Source: a bacterium (GTDB lineage Bacteria > UBP15 > UBA6099 > DSWB01). From it: a stretch of DNA of 14,454 nucleotides. Location of the stretch: contig JAGUYV010000491.1 of the NCBI GenBank assembly GCA_020061125.1, positions 1-14,454 on the forward strand. The letters run 5' to 3'. Made by a program: the position numbers and the translations under genes. Below are positions 6,391 to 13,112 of this stretch, piece after piece. Positions within the stretch are counted from its first letter, which is position 1. Each line of letters begins with the position of its first letter. Below the pieces are notes generated by a model. The model ran no database searches and was not told where the DNA came from. It worked only from the letters and a program-made list of their open reading frames with translations.

Positions 6391-7773
6391 TTATTGACTG
6401 CTGAATTGCTTGTACAGATCGTCGAGGATTTTATCCGTAGCGTCGGAATATCCCACGGCCACATGCCGGATCACGCCCTTTTTGTCCACCACAACCCACT
6501 GCGGAACCCCGCCCACAAAATACTGATACAGAACATCGCCGGTGGGGTCGTAGACAATGGGATACGGAATCTTGTTCAGGGAAGCGAATTGATGCATTTG
6601 AGCGCGGTACTCCGGCCCGCTGTCCGGGGATACTGCGATGATTTCGAATTTGGGATTTGCAGCGTTCACGAGTTCGTAGTCAACGAGCTTGAGGAGCATG
6701 TTCCTTGAGTGAGGGCAGCCGAGGGTGAAGAACACCAGGACAGCAGGTTTGCGCGCCAGGGCATCGGCCAGCGCATGGGCTTTGCCGTCTGCGTCCTGCA
6801 ACGAGAAAACGGGCGCTTGCTGCCCCATGAGTTCATTGGGATCGTGCTTTTCCGCATAAAGGCCGGAGTCCGGGAACCGCATGGGCTTGCCGTCGCGCGC
6901 CTGTTCCGCGATTTGCGCAATGGAAAGTTTGCCCTGCGTGATCATCGGCTCATTGAAATCCGCGAACGCGCCCGCGCGCAAAATTCCGTCTTTGTCCACC
7001 ACGATGAATGTGGGCGCTGCCGCCGCGTTCAGGGCCTTGGCGGTTTCTCCGAGGGGATCCAGATAAACGGTTCCCTTGTATCCCGCCTTTTTAAGAGCGG
7101 CGTCCACGGTTTTGGCGTCGAGTTCCGGCGCGGGGATGGGGACCAGGGCCACGCCCTGGTTTTTGTTGGCGAACGCCGCAGCCTGCTGGAGAGCGGTTTC
7201 GGAGCGCGCGTCGCCGGGCTTCCAGGAGAGGATGATGATGATTTTGTTTCGGAACTCGGCCAGTGGCCGCGCGGGCTTTCCCTTGGCGGTTTTGATCTCG
7301 AAATCTGGGGCCGGGAAGCCGATGGCGGGGATGGACGCGACGATGTTCTTTTGCAGCGCGCGCGTGGCGTCCGGGTCATTGGCGTTGTGCTGTTTCAGAA
7401 ACATGGGAAGTTGCGCGATGCCGCCCTCAAGGAGCCTGAAACCGTTCACGCCCTTGTCCTGAAGCATTTTGGCGACTTCTCCGGCGCGGCGGCCGGTGCG
7501 GCAGTACACGACCCAAGGCTTGCCGGTGAATTCCTGCGCCCTGCTTGCGGCCTGGTCTTCGGGAATGTTGATCGCGCCCTTGAAGTGGATGAGACTGAAC
7601 TCCTCCGAAGTGCGCACATCTATGAGCGGCACGGCCTCGCCCGCTTTGTACATGTCCGCGAGTTGCTCGAAAGAGATGCTGGCCGGGTCCGCTGCGCATG
7701 GGACCGTAAGCGCGAACAGAAAAGTCAATGCGATAAGGTACGGATTGATAATTTTTGATTTCAAAGGATTCAC
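6391..7773 (-). CDS. Exported rhodanese-redoxin protein with two thioredoxin-fold domains
   Basis: A 460-residue exported thiol/sulfur protein, by inference periplasmic. Residues 1-28 are a signal peptide (cleavage near PCAA). Residues 33-128 form a rhodanese domain with active loop CRTGRR (C91). Residues 150-290 form a thioredoxin-like fold with cis-proline APTF (P254), but the active site reads SWKPGDA, with no cysteine. Residues 318-456 form a second AhpC/TlpA-like fold with one cysteine in CPHS (C353) and cis-proline VPQW (P425). The start is uncertain: GTG at 7773 lacks a properly spaced ribosome-binding site, whereas TTG at 7764 has GGAAG about 7-8 nt upstream; the signal peptide holds either way. 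It begins 15 nt after the radical SAM gene and ends 18 nt before ilvD. A role in sulfane-sulfur or peroxide chemistry is possible; the substrate is unknown. Confidence 0.85.
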   Translation of the reverse strand: MNPLKSKIINPYLIALTFLFALTVPCAADPASISFEQLADMYKAGEAVPLIDVRTSEEFSLIHFKGAINIPEDQAASRAQEFTGKPWVVYCRTGRRAGEVAKMLQDKGVNGFRLLEGGIAQLPMFLKQHNANDPDATRALQKNIVASIPAIGFPAPDFEIKTAKGKPARPLAEFRNKIIIILSWKPGDARSETALQQAAAFANKNQGVALVPIPAPELDAKTVDAALKKAGYKGTVYLDPLGETAKALNAAAAPTFIVVDKDGILRAGAFADFNEPMITQGKLSIAQIAEQARDGKPMRFPDSGLYAEKHDPNELMGQQAPVFSLQDADGKAHALADALARKPAVLVFFTLGCPHSRNMLLKLVDYELVNAANPKFEIIAVSPDSGPEYRAQMHQFASLNKIPYPIVYDPTGDVLYQYFVGGVPQWVVVDKKGVIRHVAVGYSDATDKILDDLYKQFSSQ

Positions 7774-7788
7774 TTCCAGACTGGTTTG

Positions 7789-8826
7789 TCACGCTTTTCC
7801 GCACAGCAAGGTGCGGGACAGGCGGCACATCTCGGCCGGGCGTTTGCGCAGGTCTCCATGCTCAAGAAGCGACAGGCCCGCGCAGGGCTTGCATGAGGGG
7901 AACAAATCGCAGGAAAAACACTCCAGTTCCTTGAGCCGGATGTCCCGTATGCGTTGCAGGACCGGAGATTTGAGCCAGATGTCCGCGAACGGCGTTTCCC
8001 GCACATTGCCCGCGGGTTCGCGCAGCAGGGAACAGGCGATGAGGTCTCCCTGGGCCGTGACCACCGCGAACCGTGCGGCCGGGCACCAGGCGTCCAGGGT
8101 GGCCTCGGCGTGGAACTGCGCCGGATCCTCCGGCCCCTCCGGGTTCAGATAACCATACCAGTTTACCGGAAGATCGGGCAGGAACTCAAGGGGGATGCGT
8201 TGGGCCAGGGGCGCGGCGCATCCGTCGTCGCGGGGGATGATGAATGTGTTGAACTGGAAGGGCAGGGCGTGTTCCTCGTAGAACGCCTGCATGTCGCGCG
8301 CGTGCGCCGCGTTTTCCTTCATGAGAAGTGTGAAGCAGAACACGGGCACGCCCGCGTCCCGCAGGGCGAACAGATTTTCGAGGGTGCGCGCGTGCGAGCC
8401 GGGCGTGCCGGTGATGCGGTCATGAATCGCGGCGTCGCGCGCGTAGAGGCTCACGGACACGCGCAGAATTTTTTTCGCGCGCGCGGCCAGATAAGCGATG
8501 TGGTGAGGCTGCATGGCTGTGGCGTTGGTCTGAATATGCAGGAGGAAATCGCGGTCCAGAATCGCCTCGAGGATGTCCATGATGTCCGGGCGGGCGAAGA
8601 CCTCTCCGCCTGTAATGCTGACTTCGATGGTTCCGAGCGATCTCGCTTGGTCCAGGAGGGCGGCGATTTCCGGGGCCGTGAGTTCGCCGCCGGGCTGCTC
8701 GCCGCAGTGAACTTTGCAGTGGATGCAGCGCAGATTGCAGCGGCGCGTGAGTTCCAGGCGCAGCTTGAGGGGCACGCACGCCGCGGCCATGCGTTTCATG
8801 AAAGGATGTTTTTCCTCTTGTCTCAT
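7789..8826 (-). CDS. Radical SAM enzyme with SPASM domain
   Basis: A 345-residue protein using a [4Fe-4S] cluster and S-adenosylmethionine to start radical chemistry. The CxxxCxxC cluster is C30, C34, C37; the SAM-binding GGE is at 73-75 (SITGGEVFARPD). The C-terminal half is a SPASM/twitch region with seven cysteines in family-like order: C248, C265 (GDLIAC), C303, C306, C312, C315 and C334, enough for two auxiliary clusters. The GNV...IW...L..IR stretch near 273-294 also matches this class (PqqE, AlbA, sulfatase maturases), members of which modify peptides or proteins. No precursor peptide or sulfatase gene is adjacent, so the substrate is unknown. The ribosome-binding site is weak (AGGG about 8 nt upstream). 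It is the first gene of a minus-strand run that continues into the redoxin and ilvD genes. Confidence 0.9.
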   Translation of the reverse strand: MRQEEKHPFMKRMAAACVPLKLRLELTRRCNLRCIHCKVHCGEQPGGELTAPEIAALLDQARSLGTIEVSITGGEVFARPDIMDILEAILDRDFLLHIQTNATAMQPHHIAYLAARAKKILRVSVSLYARDAAIHDRITGTPGSHARTLENLFALRDAGVPVFCFTLLMKENAAHARDMQAFYEEHALPFQFNTFIIPRDDGCAAPLAQRIPLEFLPDLPVNWYGYLNPEGPEDPAQFHAEATLDAWCPAARFAVVTAQGDLIACSLLREPAGNVRETPFADIWLKSPVLQRIRDIRLKELECFSCDLFPSCKPCAGLSLLEHGDLRKRPAEMCRLSRTLLCGKA

Positions 8827-8863
8827 GCGAAATGCCCTGTCACTGATGCCGTCATGTTCCTAC

Positions 8864-8869
8864 ATTGTA
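8864..8869 (-). promoter_or_regulatory. Candidate -10 box for the radical SAM gene
   Basis: Minus-strand TACAAT stands about 38 nt before the radical SAM ATG, just beyond the pckG terminator, where a promoter for the following run would be expected. No convincing -35 is present at 16-18 nt, so it may be a regulated or extended-type promoter, or chance. Confidence 0.3.
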
Positions 8870-8916
8870 ATTCCGGGGCGGGCGCAAATCCACGGCAGGA
8901 GCGGCGCGCGGGCATG

Positions 8917-8944
8917 AAAAAGCCCGGGCTGAAAAAGCCCGGGC
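8917..8944 (-). terminator. Intrinsic terminator of pckG, built from a tandem repeat
   Basis: On the minus strand GCCCGGGC (8944-8937), a 7-nt loop and GCCCGGGC (8929-8922) form a perfect 8-bp GC stem followed directly by TTTTT (8921-8917). It lies 25 nt after the pckG stop. On the plus strand the same DNA is an exact tandem copy of a 15-base unit (8915-8929 and 8930-8944). It should isolate pckG from the radical SAM run downstream. Confidence 0.88.
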
Positions 8945-8969
8945 CGGATGTTTCACGAAAGATCGAGAT

Positions 8970-10757
8970 TCAACCCATGGCGTTGATGCGTTTCTCGAGC
9001 GCCTTGTGCTCGTCGAGAATGAATTTTGGAACATCCTTGCCGAATTGTTTGAAGAATTCCTGCTGGGACTTGAGTTCGAGCTGCCAGATATTTTTGTCAA
9101 CATTGAGCAACTGCTTCATTTTGGCCGGGGTGATGTCCAGGCCGGAGATGTCAATGTCCGAGGGGATGGGCATGTAGCCGATGGGGGTCTCCACGGCGCT
9201 GACTTCGTAGCGGCAGCGGCGGATGATCCACTCGATCACGCGCAGGTTGTCGCCGAAGCCCGGCCAGATGAACTTGCCGCTCTTGTCCGTGTTGAACCAG
9301 TTGACATGGAAAATGCGGGGCGGGCGCATGAGCGTATCGCCCAGGGAGCGCCAGTGTTTCCAGTACTCGGTCATGTTGTAGCCGCAGAAGGGGAGCATGG
9401 CCATGGGGTCACGGCGCACCTTGCCCAGGGCGCCGTACTGCGCGGCGGTGAGTTCGGACGCCATGGTTGCGCCCACGAACACGCCGTGCTGCCAGTTGAA
9501 GGCCTCGTACACCAGGGGGGCGACCTGGGCGCGGCGGCCGCCGAACAGGAACGCGGAGATGGGCACGCCTTTGGGGTCTTCGAGCTTGTTGCTGGCCACC
9601 GGGCAATTGGTGATGGGCGCGGTGAAGCGGCTGTTGGGATGCGCTCCGTATTCGGCGCTCCCGTTTTCGTCCTTCATGCCGGGATGCCACTGGCGGCCTC
9701 TCCAGTTCAGCCCGCGCGCGGGCGCCGGGTCGTCGTGCCCTTCCCACCACACGGTCTTGTCTTCCTTGAGCAGCACATTGGTGTGGATGGAGTCTTTCTG
9801 CACGGACAGCATGGCGTTGGGGTTGGTTTTCATGTTGGTGCCTGGCGCCACGCCGAAGAAGCCCGCCTCGGGGTTGATGGCCCAGAGCGCGCCGTCTTCC
9901 TTGGCGCGCATCCAGGCGATGTCGTCGCCCACGCACCAGATTTTGTAGCCTTTGTTTTTGAGCGCTTTGGGCGGGACGAGCATGGCCAGGTTGGTTTTGC
10001 CGCACGCGCTGGGGAACGCGCCCGCGATGTAAGTGGTGCGGCCCTGCGGGTCCTCGATGCCCATGATGAGCATGTGCTCGGCGAGCCAGCCTTCCTTGCG
10101 CGCCAGATAGCTGCCGATGCGCAGGGACAGGCATTTTTTGCCCAGCAGCACATTGCCGCCGTAGCCCGAGCCGACGCTCCAGATGGTATTGTCCTCTGGG
10201 AAGTGCAGAATCAGGCGCTTGTCAACATCCAGTTCGGCCTTGCCGTGAAGGCACTTGGTGAACTCGCCGCTGGTTCCGAGCACATCCAGGACTTTGCTTC
10301 CCATGCGGGTCATGATGCGCATGTTCAGCACAACATAAATGCTGTCCGTGAGTTCCACGCCGATCTTACTGGATTCGGAGCCGACCGGTCCCATGGAGAA
10401 GGGGATCACATACATGGTGCGGCCCTTCATGGAGCCGCGGAAAATGTCCGCGGCCTTTTTGTAGGCGTCTTCCGGGGCCATCCAGTTATTGGTGGAGCCG
10501 GCGTCTTTTTTGGATTTGGTGCAGATGAATGTCAAATGCTCGGTGCGGGCCACATCATTTTCCGCGGTGATGTGGTACACGCAGCCGGGCATCTTTTTCT
10601 GATTGAGCTGGATCAGTTCGCCGGTCTTGAACGCTTCCTTTTCAAGGCGTTTCTTTTCGGCCAGGGAGCCGTCGCAAAGCACGACCTTGTCAGGCTTGCA
10701 TAGCGCGGCCATTTCCTTGACCCACTTCTTGAGTTCCTTGTGCTTGACATCAATCAT
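8970..10757 (-). CDS. pckG: Phosphoenolpyruvate carboxykinase (GTP)
   Basis: Interconverts oxaloacetate plus GTP with PEP, CO2 and GDP at the junction of gluconeogenesis and the citric acid cycle, in the cytosol. The 595 residues match the GTP-type family (about 590-640), not the ATP-type. Visible motifs: ARTEHLTFICT at 70-80, the 120-135 loop FSMGPVGSESS, kinase-1a P-loop FPSACGKTN at 248-256 with reactive C252, kinase-2 GDDIAWMR at 277-284, and the guanine-binding KFIWPGFGDNLRV at 495-507 (D where E is usual in FGEN). The start at 10757 gives the family-like N-terminus, though GGAG is only 3 nt upstream; a GTG 9 nt earlier with AAAGG before it is an alternative. The frame stays open upstream to 10928 but crosses the promoter. 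The gene is apparently monocistronic, with its own promoter and terminator. Confidence 0.97.
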   Translation of the reverse strand: MIDVKHKELKKWVKEMAALCKPDKVVLCDGSLAEKKRLEKEAFKTGELIQLNQKKMPGCVYHITAENDVARTEHLTFICTKSKKDAGSTNNWMAPEDAYKKAADIFRGSMKGRTMYVIPFSMGPVGSESSKIGVELTDSIYVVLNMRIMTRMGSKVLDVLGTSGEFTKCLHGKAELDVDKRLILHFPEDNTIWSVGSGYGGNVLLGKKCLSLRIGSYLARKEGWLAEHMLIMGIEDPQGRTTYIAGAFPSACGKTNLAMLVPPKALKNKGYKIWCVGDDIAWMRAKEDGALWAINPEAGFFGVAPGTNMKTNPNAMLSVQKDSIHTNVLLKEDKTVWWEGHDDPAPARGLNWRGRQWHPGMKDENGSAEYGAHPNSRFTAPITNCPVASNKLEDPKGVPISAFLFGGRRAQVAPLVYEAFNWQHGVFVGATMASELTAAQYGALGKVRRDPMAMLPFCGYNMTEYWKHWRSLGDTLMRPPRIFHVNWFNTDKSGKFIWPGFGDNLRVIEWIIRRCRYEVSAVETPIGYMPIPSDIDISGLDITPAKMKQLLNVDKNIWQLELKSQQEFFKQFGKDVPKFILDEHKALEKRINAMG

Positions 10758-10878
10758 GATCTCCACCAGCGCCTTTCCGTCAAATATAAAAGCCGACAGT
10801 GTTCCGGCTCTTGAGCCTGTTGCTATTCCGGGTTTGCTGCGTGAAACCGGCCAGAGGCTACGCAGAAATAAAACTTGA
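10758..10878 (-). promoter_or_regulatory. pckG 5' leader with overlapping hairpins
   Basis: The predicted leader of about 120 nt holds two overlapping stems. The first (10817-10806) pairs GGCT with AGCC over a CAAG loop. The second (10809-10791) pairs AGCCG with CGGCT over 9 nt and is followed by TTTATATTT. They share the AGCC segment, so only one can form. The arrangement resembles an attenuator, but the stems are short. No uORF or known riboswitch is recognisable. Confidence 0.3.
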
Positions 10879-10884
10879 AAGATT

Positions 10885-10912
10885 AATATATTCACGAATT
10901 CATATTTTTCAA
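10885..10912 (-). promoter_or_regulatory. Sigma70-type promoter for pckG
   Basis: Minus-strand -35 TTGAAA (10912-10907) and -10 TATATT (10890-10885) with a 16-nt spacer, each 5 of 6 to consensus, inside a markedly AT-rich island. It predicts a start near 10878. Confidence 0.62.
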
Positions 10913-10969
10913 GAAAACCGGATTTCATGCGGGTTCCGTCCGCGGTATATGAAATGAATGCGCCGCGCC

Positions 10970-10998
10970 TTCATTGCCGCGCCGGGGTCGTGTATAAT
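10970..10998 (+). promoter_or_regulatory. Promoter for the polysaccharide cluster
   Basis: A perfect TATAAT (10993-10998) with a poor -35 TTCATT (10970-10975) at 17 nt. The transcription start would fall at about 11005, almost on the ATG at 11007. It faces away from the pckG promoter; nothing else is recognised in the divergent region 10929-11006. Confidence 0.45.
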
Positions 10999-11066
10999 CT
11001 ACTGATATGACGCGATTTTTTCCGGGTTCCGGCAGGCGCCCGAATTCGACAGGGACCACTCCCCCT

Positions 11067-11948
11067 ATGAACGAAGAACTTCTGGACAAACTGAAACGCC
11101 ATGCAGCCCGGAGCCGGGGCGGAACGCTCGAAAAAGTCATGCGCGCTCCGGCCAGGCTCATTTATTCCAAGCTGCTCGAAAAACAGTGCATCCGGAACAA
11201 CACCGCGAAAAAAGTGAAAACGCCCACCTTCTGGGGCGGCGAAATGACTGTGGTGTTCCCCGAGGCCATTTCCTGTTTCCTGTACCGCTACGGGTTTTTC
11301 GAGGAAAATCTGACCGCTATTGTGCTGGACCATTTAAAACAGGGCAGCGTGTTTTTCGACATCGGGACGCACTTCGGGTATTTCAGCCTCTTGGCGTCGA
11401 GCCTTGTCGGGCCGGAGGGCCGGGTGCACAGTTTCGAGCCGACGCCTTCCACTTTTGATATATGCAGCGCCAATCTTGCGCACAGGCCCAATGTCATTCT
11501 GAACAACATGGCCGTGTGGTCCGAGGCCGCAACCCTTTCCTTCAAAGATTATGGGGTGCGGTTCAGCGCCTTCAATTCCATCTACGGGGCCAAGATCGCC
11601 GAGGAAAAGGCGCAGGGCGCCGTGGCCAGGGAAATTGATATCAGGGCCGAGAGCCTGGACCGGTACATAGAGGCTTCGGGCGCGCGTCCGGACTTTATTA
11701 AAATTGACGCGGAGAGCGCGGAATATGACATCCTGCAGGGCATGGAGCGCACGCTCACCCAGATCCGGCCCGCCATCACCGTGGAAGTCGGCGACATCCA
11801 GGGCGGCGATTTCATAGACAGCAGGGAAGCCGTCGAGCATCTTCTGAAATATGGATACCGGGCATATCAGCGCCAGGACGGCAGGCTCGTTCCCCACCAG
11901 ACGAAACAGGAATACCGTTACGACAATCTGCTGTTCCTTCCCGAGTGA
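11067..11948 (+). CDS. FkbM-family SAM-dependent methyltransferase
   Basis: Transfers a methyl group from S-adenosylmethionine, probably to a hydroxyl of a sugar or glycolipid in a surface polysaccharide. The 293 residues include the class I Rossmann core: motif I FFDIGTHFGYFSLLA at about 96-110, the FkbM-typical SFEPTP near 122-127, and DFIKIDAESAEYDILQGME near 209-227, the family hallmark. The N-terminal 80 residues are basic and variable. The start is uncertain: ATG at 11067 begins sequence that looks coding but has no clear Shine-Dalgarno; ATG at 11007 adds 20 proline/glycine-rich residues and would be almost leaderless relative to the promoter. It is followed after 12 nt by a glycosyltransferase gene and then a flippase, which supports a role in glycan decoration. 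Confidence 0.88.
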   Translation: MNEELLDKLKRHAARSRGGTLEKVMRAPARLIYSKLLEKQCIRNNTAKKVKTPTFWGGEMTVVFPEAISCFLYRYGFFEENLTAIVLDHLKQGSVFFDIGTHFGYFSLLASSLVGPEGRVHSFEPTPSTFDICSANLAHRPNVILNNMAVWSEAATLSFKDYGVRFSAFNSIYGAKIAEEKAQGAVAREIDIRAESLDRYIEASGARPDFIKIDAESAEYDILQGMERTLTQIRPAITVEVGDIQGGDFIDSREAVEHLLKYGYRAYQRQDGRLVPHQTKQEYRYDNLLFLPE

Positions 11949-11960
11949 GAGCGGCTGCCC

Positions 11961-13112
11961 ATGAATGCGGTCATCAGCACATTGCATGTGAAGCCGGAAT
12001 ACAACCCGAGCCAGGAGGTCTATGTTCACGGGCTTCTGTCGGGGCTGGCGCAGTGCGCGCCGCGGGACGCGCGCATCACGGTTCTGGTCACGCCACGGAA
12101 TCGCGCGCTGTTCCCACTGGACGCATTCGAGGCCGTGGAGTGCAATCCTCCTGCCTCGGCATCGCGCCGCATCCTGTGGGAGCAAAAGAATCTGCCGCCG
12201 CTTCTGGACAAACTCGGCGCCGCTGTGTACCACGGCACGGGAAACATGATGGCGTTCAAATGGCGCGGTCCGCAGGCCGTAACCGTGCATCTTGCCATGG
12301 AGTTCAAGGTGACGGGCGGCCTGCGGCACACGGCACAAATCGCCTGGCGCAAGTGGATCATCCATCGCACCGCGCACAGGGCGCACGCTGTGATCTGCGC
12401 ATCGCAGTATCTCAAGGACGGACTCCGGCGGGTGCACGCGCTGCCGCACGCGGACCACATCCATGTCGTTCCCATGGGCGTGGACCAGAGCCTGTTCCAC
12501 CCGCTTCCCGACGATGCGGAAGACCGGGAGACACTGTCCCGTTTAAGCATCAATGGTCCGTTCTTTTTCGGCTATGCGGACATCCTGGGATTGAAAAATG
12601 TGCCACGCATTCTGGTCGCGTGGGAACAGTTGCGCCGCCAGCCGCAATGCCCGCCCGTGAAACTCGTGCTCATGGGCGATCCAGCGAGCCGCAATTTCGT
12701 GCGGCGCGAGCTTGCCGCGCTCGGACCGCTGGAGCGGGATGTCATCTTTCCCGGGTTCGTGACGAGGCGGGACCTGGCGGCGCTGTACCGAGGGGCGCTC
12801 GCCCTGGTGTTCCCCTCCCTCGCCGAGTCATTCGGCCTGTGCATCATTGAGGCCATGGCCTGCGGCGCGCCTGTCATTACGAGCAATGTCACCGCCATGC
12901 CCGAAGTGGCGGGCAGCGCGGCGCTTCTGGTGGACCCGACAGACACAAACCAGATACGCGACGCCATGGGCCTCGTGGCGCGCGACGAGGACGCGCGGGC
13001 GCGACTGGCCGCGGCCAGTCGCGTTCGTGCACGCGATTTTTCATGGGAGAACACGGCCCGGCGCACACTCGACATTTATTCCCAACTGGCGGCGCGGCAG
13101 CAATCATCGTGA
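11961..13112 (+). CDS. GT4-type glycosyltransferase
   Basis: Retaining GT-B glycosyltransferase, probably adding a sugar from a nucleotide-sugar donor to a lipid-linked glycan at the inner face of the cytoplasmic membrane. The 383 residues are full length for GT4. The N-terminal acceptor domain holds YNPSQEVYVHGLLSGLA near 14-30 and a VYHGTGN element near 89-95. The linker VVPMGVDQSLFHP is typical. The donor domain has the EX7E motif ESFGLCIIE (E289, E297) followed by AMACGAPVITS and an EVAGSAALLVDP loop. The donor sugar cannot be read from sequence. The ribosome-binding site is weak, so coupling to the methyltransferase gene 12 nt upstream is likely. Its TGA overlaps the GTG start of the next gene. 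Confidence 0.93.
   Translation: MNAVISTLHVKPEYNPSQEVYVHGLLSGLAQCAPRDARITVLVTPRNRALFPLDAFEAVECNPPASASRRILWEQKNLPPLLDKLGAAVYHGTGNMMAFKWRGPQAVTVHLAMEFKVTGGLRHTAQIAWRKWIIHRTAHRAHAVICASQYLKDGLRRVHALPHADHIHVVPMGVDQSLFHPLPDDAEDRETLSRLSINGPFFFGYADILGLKNVPRILVAWEQLRRQPQCPPVKLVLMGDPASRNFVRRELAALGPLERDVIFPGFVTRRDLAALYRGALALVFPSLAESFGLCIIEAMACGAPVITSNVTAMPEVAGSAALLVDPTDTNQIRDAMGLVARDEDARARLAAASRVRARDFSWENTARRTLDIYSQLAARQQSS

Noticed and set aside
8915-8944. Two-copy direct repeat as a CRISPR or transposon remnant
   Set aside because: There are only two abutting copies with no spacer, no cas gene or transposase nearby, and the terminator explanation is complete.
9006-10703. 565-residue plus-strand open frame antisense to pckG
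   Set aside because: The opposite strand encodes an intact PEPCK with all motifs; the frame is open only because of third-position GC bias.
10758-10928. N-terminal extension of pckG by 57 residues
   Set aside because: It would place the start upstream of the well-formed promoter at 10885-10912, and the residues do not resemble the PEPCK N-terminus.
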